Of a stretch of 64,000 bases of DNA, positions 43,452 through 52,840 are shown piece by piece (within the stretch, counting starts at the first letter, position 1; each line of letters begins with the position of its first letter). A program made the position numbers and the translations under genes. Where the stretch lies: NCBI GenBank assembly GCA_026075535.2, contig AP026544.2, positions 9,858,001 through 9,922,000 on the forward strand, written 5' to 3'. The DNA comes from Tricholoma matsutake (lineage: Eukaryota; Basidiomycota; Agaricomycetes; Agaricales; Tricholomataceae). The notes under the pieces are model-generated. The model was not told the DNA's origin and ran no database searches. It saw only the letters and a list, made by a program, of their open reading frames with translations.

Positions 43452-45353
43452 ACCATGCCTTTGGATATCACTGCAATCGGCAGATAGTTTTTTTTTGGCA
43501 CTGCCATGGATGCAATACATTCAATAGATCCCTTATATATTTCATCTACTAATGAAATAACCATGCATATATTCTTCAAACTATGTGCCCCTAAGTGCCG
43601 GTGCATTATCACCGCCATTGTCACTACTATCACCGGTCCCTACAAAGTACCATTTGTGTATAGATTCTTTTATGAGAAGGGCCCATCGACATTTCCTTAG
43701 GTCATGTACAGTGACCGTCGCTGATCATGGCACCAGTCATTTGCTTAGCTCTGAACTTGTATGCTTATTGCCCCTGGTAACATTATCACTACACCATGTC
43801 GGGCACCAACTTTATGTTTTCTGGTGCCGAGACATCCTGTTAGGAAATAGCTGACTGCCACACAAGCGACAGTTGCTTTCCGGCCAGTGTCAGGATTAAT
43901 CTACGTCTACTCTCATTGCACATTACTACTGTCTTTGACTAATGATTGTTCTCTTCTGTTACATGCCTGTGTATATCCCTACCAGTGCGGGTCACTACAA
44001 TGTACTGTTTTAGGATATATTCTTTATGATTTGTAATAACAGCAGTAATTCAAGTCCTGTACGCTATAGTTGTGTGGGCCCATACTGTTTTCCTTTTACT
44101 GTCATGGGCCCACCCGATCATTCCATCGAGCGTATCATTCGTATGGGCCCATTTCCCTGTATTATTTTAGGATGGGCCCCTACACATGCTCATGGGGTTC
44201 TACAACTCCAATGTACTGTTTTAGCATATATTCTGCACCGGTCATCCGGCGGCGATTAGTGTACACGGTGTTTGTGATACCCATTGGTCAATAGTTTCTT
44301 ACTTTTACAGCATGTCATTGCTTTTCATTATCAGTGACCACTGGCGGCGATTGGTGTACAAGTGGGGTTCTACAATAACTGGTGCCGGTCATTCACTTAG
44401 CTCTTGACCTTGGATGCTTATCGCCACAAGTGACTTTATCACTACTGGCACCAGTCACTACAATGTTTATCTTTTCCTACATAGACGACTTGTTAAGTGT
44501 CAAGGTGCTCCCTAACCTGATTCCGCACATCCTCCCAGTAAGCCAACAATTTCCTGTCCTTCTGAAGTTGGGCATCATTTTCTCGGACCATCAACTTTAT
44601 CACTACCGGCGCCGGGCACTTTTCACTACTGGCGCCAGTCACTACAATGTACTGATTTTGTATATATCCTTATCCTCCCACATTCCTACAGCATACAGCA
44701 TGTCACCATTCCTTTGTTTGTTATCCATGTTCTAGTGCACACTGGCCGCGATTAGCATACAAGTCTTTTAAGAACTATGTGCATGACCGGCGCCCACTTT
44801 ATCTTTTCCTAAATAGACGACTTAAAACAGTATGGGCCCCCACAACTATAGCGTACAGGACTTGAATTACTGCTGCTATTACAATACAAATCTTTTAAGA
44901 GCTATGTGAATCGCCTGCACCAACTTTATGTTTTCTGGTGCCGAGAGATGCACTGAAGTCGTGTGGGCCCATACTGTTTTCCTTTTACTGTCATGGGCCC
45001 ACCTGATCATTCCATCGGGTGTATCATTCATATGGGCCCATTTCCCTGCATTATGTTAGGATGGGCCCATACACATTTTCTTAGCTCATACAGTAACTGG
45101 CGCTGGTCATTCGCTTAGCTCTATTGTTACACTTATGGCTGCCGGCAACTTTATCACTACCAGCGTCGGTCACTTCAATGTACGTTTGTTGTATCTATCC
45201 TTGTAGCCTCCTTCCACATTCCTACAGCATGATGAATTCAATATATACCTTATACTCCATCTATTAATGAAGCAACTATGCATATATTGATCAAAATATA
45301 TACACAAATAGGCGTAGTATAAAAAATATTTTTAATTTTTATCCAACGTAGAA
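43452..45353. repeat. Internal inverted-duplication zone of the KDZ element, right
   Basis: About 43850-44590 is the inverted partner of 34975-35560, including a reversed copy of the end of ORF A. Several parts are themselves repeated (TGGGCCCATACTGTTTTCCT at 44077 and 44965). GGCGCC palindromes sit at about 44365, 44446, 44600, 44785, 45092 and 45150. Translation gives no credible gene. Confidence 0.7.
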
Positions 45354-47221
45354 TTATGCCGGGGGTGTTGATGTTTTTGGAATTGAGACAGTGGTATCAG
45401 GCAGGAGGGGGGACATTTGTGCAGTGTATGTTGATGTTGGATCCGGGGAGGTAGAAGTTGCAGCTGCATTGGTGAAAGAACTGGTGTCAGGGATCACCGA
45501 TGTAGCTGTGGTCATAATAATGGGAACAGGCAATGGTGGGGAGCAAATGGATTCACGCAAATGGGCTGGATTGACGAACATTGATGACTTCAGGAGATGG
45601 ATCGTCAACGGTGCCATGGCATCTGCATTCCATGGATCTTCATCTTCTGATTCCTCCTCGGAGCTTCCCTTGTTCTCCAATTCAGCCAGCTGCTTGTTTG
45701 TCACTGCCAATTGACCACGCAACATGAAAACCTCCTCCTTCATCTTCTCCAACTCCATCCCATTCCTCAACCCCCTCATCTCAGCCTCCAGCACTGGAAT
45801 GCTCACCAGCACCTTTTCTCTCAACTCACCCATCTCAGCCTCCAATGCCAGAATGCTCACTGTCATCTTTTCCTTCAACGTGTTCAAAACTTCCATGTAT
45901 CCACACAACATGAGGCTTTCCTTATCCAATTTCCCTTGATTTTCTGCCAAGACCGATATGAGCGTGTGGAGGTCTTGGAGCTCCTGTTGTAAACCACCGA
46001 CGGTGGGCATGCAATTGGGATGGGTGACATGACCTGGTGGTGGTGGCGCAGGAAGCGTGGTGTCGATGGATTGGGGGATCGTGAGGCTTGTTGACGGGAC
46101 AGGCTCTGGGGTTGGTATATGGTTGGAGATGCGTGAAGTTGAGGGGATGGGGGCTGGCGTGACGGGGATGTACTCATCTGACTCACCGGCGGTGTCTGCT
46201 GCCCGGCATTTTCTCTTCGGCGCCGTTCTCAGTCGTTCACTTTCCTCTGCCTTCACCTTTTTCTTCCCAATGACCTTTTTTCTCCCCTTGAGCTCCCCTG
46301 CCACTATCAATTCATCCCGCCATGCTGTATGTGATGCTGTATATGAGCATTTCGTCTTGCCCTTGTGGCACGTCATGCAAGCAATCTGGATGCCCGTCGT
46401 TTGGCAGGTTGTCAGGCCCCTCAAACTGCAGGTGTCACACAGAGCAGTGGGCCATTCCACAATGGACCTCCATATATCGTCTTCAGGTAGAGCAGGAGTG
46501 GCCATCATGATTGGCAGGTTGGCGTGGATGAATGGTGGCTCTTTTGTGACATTGCTGTCCTCCGTTTCAGGCAGCACCAGCTGTGGCGACACCTTTCAGC
46601 GTTTTGACTGAGGTGGAGCCAGGTGTTCTACGACCTTCTTTTCCTTGCCCTTGCCCTTGCCCTTGCTCTGGGCTCTTGCAGCTGCTTCTGTTTGGTTGGT
46701 CTGAGCCTCTGGCATCACAGTGGTGGGAATGGGTGCAGACACAGCGATGAGTGATGTGGCTGCAGAACTGGGAGCAACAATGGGTGGCGTAGCCATGGTG
46801 GGGATTTGGAGTGTAACATGCATGGCCGGGAGAGTGCTGCTTGGCGCAGCGACGGGCAAAGGTTGATGAATATATATGCTCCAGTCAATGGATTCCCAAG
46901 GTGTTGGGCCAGACTTATCCCACTGATGGAGTACTTTGAACACATGTTTGAGGAATGGCATCATCACTGCTTCCTTTGCCAACACCTTTTGCCTATAATC
47001 CAACTTCAAAGCCTTCTTAGAAAGATTCATAGGACATAATAAAAATCATGCACCAACTTGCCCAACATGGATTTCAAATCCACGGTCATCTGAGTACCAT
47101 CCAAAAATGTATTGAGGGCATGCTCCATGGATTCGGTGTGCTGAGAAGACATGATAAAACTGTTTGTACTTAGGGTGGATGCAGTTGATAGCGTCAATAA
47201 ATTTTCAACTTCCGTATTCAA
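45354..47221 (-). pseudogene. KDZ cargo ORF D: zinc-cluster and coiled-coil protein, two breaks
   Basis: Starting at 47221 (MNTEVENLLTLSTA) an N-terminal segment ends at a stop near 47027; the next frame gives VMMPFLKHVFKVLHQWDK and a KGKGKGKEKK patch, then TGA at 46596-46598. The same frame continues to 45354. That part has a cysteine cluster CDTCSLRGLTTCQ...CMTCHKGKTKCSY, like the six-cysteine fungal zinc cluster but with altered spacing, then about 150 residues of heptad-like coiled coil (LEAEMGELREKVLVSIPVLE) and a Ser/Thr/Pro tail. A DNA-binding, dimerising nuclear protein is a reasonable inference. It is divergent from ORF E. Confidence 0.5.
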
Positions 47222-47260
47222 AATTCACGTGACCGCATTTGTTGATCAATTTTCGCATCT

Positions 47261-48600
47261 TATGGAATATTCAGGCAGCTCATCAGTAAACTTGCCAAAT
47301 TTGCCACCAACAAGTATGCCCACTCTGGACCTCGACGCCTTGGATATTCCTGGTAGTCCTGATTCACCAGCAGTGTATATAGATAATCTGGACCTGGCCA
47401 CTTTTCATATTCCTGAACATCCTGATTCACCGGTGGTGGATGGTACTCTTCATTTCTCCATACCACGTTCATTGATACATTCCTCATTTGCTTTTGATAT
47501 TTCTGAAGTGGCTGCAGATATTATCCATTTGGCAACCCCACCCACCAAAAATTCCCAATCTTTTGACTTGGATGCATTTCACATTCCTGGTAGTCCCGAC
47601 TCACCCACAGTGAGCACCATTCATTTGACATCATCACCACCACACCATGACCTAGATCTCTTTCATATTCCTGACTTGCCAGCCGCCGATGTGTTTTATA
47701 TTCCTGGTAGTCCTGACTCGCTGGTGGCGATCAGCACTGTTCATTTGACATTATTGCCGGCACACCATGACCAAGACATGTTTCATATTCCTGACTCGCC
47801 GGCTGCCGATGCATTTTATATTCCTGGTAGTCCTGAGCTGGTGGTGAGCACCACTGCTCATTTGACATTATTGCCGGCACACCATGACCTAGACATGTTT
47901 CATATTCCTGACTCACCAGCCGCTGATGTGTTTTATATTCCTGGTAGTCCTGAGCCGGTGGCGAGCACCACTGTTCATTTGACACTATCACCGGCACACC
48001 ATGACCTAGACATGCATATTCCTGACTTGCCAGCTGCCGATGTGTTTTATATTACTGGTAGTCCTGAGTCGCCGGTGGCGAGCACCACTGCTTATTTGAC
48101 ATCATCCCCGGCACACAATGACATGAACATGTTTCATATTCCTGACATATTGTTCTGGAGTTGATTTTGGAGCCCCAATGGTGCTACATACCCATACCAT
48201 TGACCCAGACACTTTTTATATTCCTGGCAGTCCTAATCATTCAGCAACACCGCCATCACAATTACAAATGGTGGACACTCTTGAGATCCCTGCCAGTGTT
48301 GACATGCCAGATGCAGACTTCTGGTTTACTGAGGTGACTGAAGGTAGTGACATGGAGCTTGATATCTCTATGGCCTATATCGAACCTGTGCTGGATCATG
48401 TCACCCCGACATTTTCCTCGCCTGGATCTTCTCATAGTTCAATATTGACACAGAGAGATTCAGATGAGGTCCATTCCTCCCCAAAATGTTCCTCAGTGCA
48501 CCATCCACCTTTCATTACCCAGCCACATTCATCCAGTATTCCCAGGTTGTACTCCATCGACACCGGCATCATCCCAGCAGGCCCCCCAAGTAAGTCCTGA
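47261..48600 (+). CDS. KDZ cargo ORF E: tandem-repeat protein with FHIP.SPDSP units
   Basis: From ATG 47261 (MEYSGSSSVNLPNLPPTSMP; an upstream ATG at 47151 is in frame) the frame is open to 48164 and continues in another frame from 48178 to 48600, so an intron or frameshift lies between. The protein consists largely of (F/Y)(H/Y)IPG/DSP(D/E)SP motifs. A unit of about 39 residues (HHDLDMFHIPDSPAADVFY + IPGSPEPVVSTTVHLTL) is repeated about five times at 47640-48110. No signal peptide, membrane segment or known domain is evident. It is acidic, proline-rich and probably disordered. A helical stretch downstream (48641-48790, RKAVKMVKSNIAVNHALHRQ) may be its last exon. Function unknown. Confidence 0.5.
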
Positions 48601-48937
48601 ACTTTGGCCGGGAGCTGCTGAATAATGATTGTAGGAGATTTTGACTTATTCTGACGCTGTTGAACACAGCTACCGCAAGGCTGTCAAGATGGTGAAGTCC
48701 AACATTGCAGTAAACCATGCCCTTCACCGGCAGCTCGCCACCCTTGATGAGGCAATGTGCCAGATGGCCCAATTAATGCAGCAGAAGTGCAGGACAATGA
48801 TGAATTACATCGTAAAATTATCACTAGCAACTTCTTTCATTTTGCTTAATGTATATGTCAACTGTGCTAGCCAGCACCATTTTTTGGCAATTACAATCTT
48901 TTCAGTAATTACCAGCGGTGAGAATCATCGCCCGTGA

Positions 48938-49311
48938 AGGGTAGACCATATTTTTCTAGCAATTACTGGTGGCGATTGTTGCTGCTGGTGCTATAATTCT
49001 ATTCACTGGGCCCATATGGATCAAGCAATTACCACCGGTAATAATCATCGCCAGTGCCATGTAGTAAAATGGTGACCATGCTAGCTGGCACTGTGAGTCA
49101 GATGTTACTGCCACCGAGAATCTTTCAGCAATTACCACTGGGAAGAATCATCACCGGCAGTGAATCTGTATACTGGGCCCACATGGATGCATCACACCCT
49201 TGGCCCACACGAGTCTTTCCTGCTATGGGCCCAATCTGCTACTGACGGATCTATCGTCGTTTTGCAGAAATCCGCTGGATGGATGTATCGTGGATTTCTA
49301 CTGAATAGGCT
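48938..49311. repeat. Right subterminal region and inverted repeat of the KDZ element
   Basis: From about 49105 it is the complement of the left end. Before that come repeated units AATTACCACCGGTAATAATCATCGCC with variations (about 48900, 48957, 49025, 49130), each with an ACCGGT or similar palindrome. Possible transposase-binding repeats. Confidence 0.6.
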
Positions 49312-49321
49312 GTTGACTTTG

Positions 49322-49590
49322 CAGCTTTTCATCCAGAGTGGTTCCATCAAGATACTTGGAAACTTTTGGTACAGTGCAGGGAGTCTAGCCTTGTTCGTTA
49401 CAACCTCAGAGGTGTCGTTTATCACGAGAATCAGCATTTCACCTCACGGTTTGTTACGCGTTCGAGCGTCGGTATGATTTGGTTTCACGATGGACTGCTA
49501 ACTAGTACCTCATTAGTTTACGAGTCTCAAGATATAGATTGTATGGCTACTGATGGCGCGGTCATCGCTTTCTATACAGTACATACGTAG
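49322..49590 (+). pseudogene. 3' exon of a gene interrupted by the KDZ insertion, hypothetical
   Basis: A frame opening at the AG of TTGACTTTGCAG (49316-49326 region) reads FHPEWFHQDTWKLLVQC, LVRYNLRGVVYHENQHFTSR and VGMIWFHDGLLTSTSLVYES, ending at TAG 49588-49590. LRGxxYxxxxHFTxR followed by WFHDGxxT is a conserved C-terminal pattern I recall from uncharacterised agaricomycete proteins. The KDZ target site lies inside what looks like the intron just before this exon. The upstream exons would be beyond the KDZ left end; none is certain. Confidence 0.45.
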
Positions 49591-49638
49591 TTAGGGTGAG
49601 TTACAATGTATGCGCGGATTCATTGTAACTCACCCTAA
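49591..49638. repeat. Perfect 18-bp stem hairpin after the truncated gene
   Basis: TTAGGGTGAGTTACAATG (49591-49608) and CATTGTAACTCACCCTAA (49621-49638) are exact complements around a 12-base loop, starting right after a TAG stop. It may be a very small MITE or a 3'-end signal. Confidence 0.7.
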
Positions 49639-51326
49639 GCGAATAAATGGATGATTGCTATCGTCTTCCTGCGGATTATCCCTCCCCCTGAGAGAACTCG
49701 GACGTGCCGTGCGGAGCAGCGGCCCTCACAGCGCAAGTATACTGGACTACAATTATTCGAAAGCGCCAGCCCCTCATAACTTATTCCAGTTATGAAGTTG
49801 CCATCGAGCTTAGTGGCAGTCATCTTCGCTCAAATTTACTTGCTCCGAAAGCCACGCGGAGTGGGTCATTCTCCTGAAGAATGTAGGCTGGCGGCATGAT
49901 GTGTAGCTCCAACAGGGAACAGAGGTTCATATTCTTGGCGCGTCCTAATCCTCGCGCGTGCAGAGTATACGAAAGCACTGAATCTCACCTCACGATAATG
50001 GCCGCAATACGACCTCATGCTTCGAATATTCGGTATGAAAACGAGTCAATAGTAAATACTATGTATTCTACGTCAGATTTCAGCCTCGGATTGAGATGTG
50101 CTTCGTCGCGAGAACTCGGGATTTAGAAGATGCCATTCACTCTTGTGGAGTATCAAACGGTGTATCGTCTCGACTGTGACGAAGAGTGCTACTTACACCA
50201 CACGGTCGTTACTAGCACAGTTTCTATATTGACCTGCTTGTATCTTGCTGGCCCGATAACGGGCATACATGCCAGGCCCTGTTTCAGTACTCCACAATAC
50301 GAACTGCGGACAATATGTCCATCAGACCACACACAACTTATCGTTTATTCATTGGGGTCTGGGGTCCGGCAACGATCACGCTTATTGCGCCGTCGCGTAG
50401 AGTTGGTTCCATATGTATGATGTCATTAACATTCGGAATTCACAGGCTGAATTTTTACCTTGGTTGCCATTGGGTGGATGCTCCATGTAAATTTCTGGTC
50501 CTCAAAAAAATCCGTGCCGTACCGTACTCCGACCTCGTTGCATGCCACATGCCATGCCAACTTCACATCCGATAATTCCTCCTAGAATAGAAGACCCTTG
50601 TTTGGTACTTAGTAGACACGGTAACATCATGTTCTACCTCTCTGCGACTCATATCACTGAAATTACTAGTTAACGGCCTCGCATGTGTCAACGCCAGATC
50701 GGTTCTAGACTGCCCCACGGGATCGAACGGTTTGATCCGTTTCGGATGCTCTTTCAGCTAGATGATCTATCAAGCGCTATCAAGTCTTTTAAAAGCTGGT
50801 TTAAAGTTCACTCTATCCTGTCCAGCTCACGAGGTCGATATCCTTAACGCAATATATGCACAATCCCACTCAAGAGTCAACTTGAATGTGTACAGTACAC
50901 GATTTTTCACAACCAGCACCCGCGTCGGGCTAGTTCCATCTCCTAAATTATTTCTTGGAGAGGGCAAGGATATATCATGTAAGTCTTCGCTTGCGTGTCA
51001 GGGGTCGAATTCGGAATCAGGTCAAGCATAACAAAGCTGAGGTAACGTTCGACCCGCGCTGGCTTTGAAGGACTGCGTAATTTAACGAAATCAAACGTGC
51101 GCGCTGCCTGCAACGAAGATCCAGAGGTCAACTTATAGTTTCACATCACCTCCTTTCTCAACTGAACGATCGTCTGCAAGCGACCTAAATATTCAATTAC
51201 ATTCCCGAGGCTCGTGTCCGTTTGCCTATCCTTCGCCCGCTAAACAGTTTTAAAAGCTCGACAATAAGCGCTCTACCATTCATTCTCTACCCAGATACGG
51301 CATCGAACTGAACACAACCGGGAAGT
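49639..51326. other. Intergenic region without supported genes
   Basis: Mixed-composition sequence of low repeat content. All ORFs are under 100 codons and none has recognisable motifs or intron-supported extensions. It probably includes the promoter of the AIG1-like gene; I see no TATA box close to 51327. Confidence 0.4.
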
Positions 51327-52681
51327 ATGAGCACCAGCTCGAATAAATGCAGAGTTAGCATCCTCCTGAATGTATAGTACTCAATCTTACAGCCCGTTCT
51401 AGTATTACGACAGCGACGAGGCGCCAGAAGAGATCAGGATTGCGTAGGCGATGTTCTAAACAATTCTTGTTTCTGCTTCTGCTCATTTCTCATCTTTCAG
51501 GATCATGGGCCCAACTGGAACGGGGAAAACATCGGTGAGTTTTTCATGGCGTATAAACATAGAATGATCGTGATGTGCACTCTGGCGTAGTTTATTAATC
51601 TTCTGAGTGGCTCAAACCTCGCAGTAGGAGAAGAGATGGAGTCGTGCACCAACGGCGTCCAAACAACCGAACCATTTGATTTTGAAGGGCGCCGAATCAT
51701 ACTCATTGACACGCCGGGATTCGACGACACGACGATCAACGACACTGACGTTCTCGCCATGATCGCCGCACACCTTTCTATCATGTAAGGACACGAGTTC
51801 GTCCTTGATTCGTCAAATGTTCGTGAATCATTAATCAATACCACATTTCTTGCAGACACCAACATCGAAAACCGTTGGCTGGAGTTATCTACATGCATCG
51901 CATTCTCGATAATCGGATAGGTGGAATCTCATCCCGAAATTTCAGGATGTTCCGCAACTTGTGTGGTGACAGCACCCTGCAGAACGTCGTGATCGTTACG
52001 AACATGTGGGACCAGGTCGACCCATACGTTGGAAAGATTCGAGAACAGGAGCTGAGTGACAAGGACATTTTCTTCAAACCCGTACTGGACAAGGGCGCAA
52101 ACCTTGCCCGCCACGATGGTACCGTTGGATCGGGACAAGCCATCTTACGCACGTTGCTGCAAAGGCAGCCAAAGGTGTTGCAGATCCAGTCGGAGCTCGA
52201 AAGCGGGCTCGATATCTCTGAAACCTCAGCAGGAAAGGAGCTCAATCGCGATCTGATGGAACAGATAACGAAGCATCAAGAGGAAATACGTGTGCTCATG
52301 GTGGAGATGGATGAAGCGAGCAAAGTGAGGGATCAAGAGACGCGTAGAGAATTAGCTCAGGAGAGAGCGAAGTTGCAGGCTGATATCATCCGCATCCAGA
52401 TGGATTCAAGGAATCTGGCCAGTAGTTATAAAGAAGCTATGGCAAAGCTAGAGTATAGGATGAGGGAAATGGAAGTCGCGGCAAGGGCGAGGAGGATGGC
52501 CGAGGAAGTACAGGAGGTGACTAGCGTTCCCCTGTCCGAAGAAGGGCGGAAGAGAATGGAAGCTGTGATAACGGCCGACAATGCGGTCTTTGAGGCGAAG
52601 GTCGCCTCTGCTCTTCCTGTTGTAGGATTTTGGGGGAGACTGGCGGTTATACTTTCACCGTTCTCATTCACGTGGAAGTGA
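51327..52681 (+). CDS. AIG1/septin-like P-loop GTPase (5 exons, 373 codons)
   Basis: Exons 51327-51353, 51403-51443, 51501-51534, 51591-51784 and 51856-52681 (1122 nt) give one frame from MSTSSNKCRYYDSDE to FTWK-stop. The P-loop GPTGTGKTS is split from FINLLSGSN by an intron; switch/G3 is IDTPGFDDT, and TNMWD stands in the G4 place where classical GTPases have NKxD. The C-terminal half is a long charged coiled coil (about 180 residues) ending in a short hydrophobic patch (VVGFWGRLAVILSPFSF). The family resembles the AIG1/GIMAP and septin-type TRAFAC GTPases that are multiplied in agaricomycetes. Likely a regulatory or scaffold GTPase, perhaps membrane-associated. Intact. Confidence 0.85.
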
Positions 52682-52840
52682 TATGCTCTCAGTGATTCCA
52701 GGACATTGTATAGATCCCAATGTTTTTATGTATATGTCATACCTTTTTCATACTTCATAGATAAATAATAAACGAGACGGTACAATTCGATATGTACTAA
52801 ATTTACCATGAGCGAAGCAGGTGGATATCAAGGTAGACGA
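52682..52840. other. Short convergent intergenic region
   Basis: The AIG1-like gene (+) and the aldehyde dehydrogenase gene (-) end only 159 bp apart. AT-rich words (AATAATAAAC at about 52766) may serve as polyadenylation signals. Confidence 0.5.

Larger units (their letters stand above)
30866..49311 (+). mobile_element. KDZ (Kyakuja-Dileera-Zisupton) DNA transposon, 18.4 kb
   Basis: The left end (CACACTGTTCAGTAAAAAAC, then GGATTTCTGCAAAACAATGA and GATAGATCCGTCAGTAGC) and the right end, as its complement, match over about 150-200 bp (30866-31040 and 49105-49311). GTTGACTT directly flanks both ends (30858-30865 and 49312-49319), a perfect 8-bp target duplication. Inside are the KDZ transposase (36215-39854), a three-exon ORF (34039-35072), a multi-exon ORF (40916-43451), a zinc-cluster coiled-coil ORF (47221-45354, minus) and a tandem-repeat protein (47261-48600). 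A 2.3-kb TIR element is inserted in its left part (31520-33854). Confidence 0.85.

Noticed and set aside
42173..43633. Long minus-strand ORFs (177 and 230 codons)
   Set aside because: They are shadows of the multi-exon KDZ cargo ORF C on the plus strand, including its 96-bp duplication.
30866..49311. TET/JBP-type dioxygenase within the KDZ element
   Set aside because: No HxD...H motif in an iron-oxygenase context was found in any cargo ORF.
49591..49638. Telomere-like TTAGGG
   Set aside because: Only a single hexamer on each strand of one hairpin; no tandem array.
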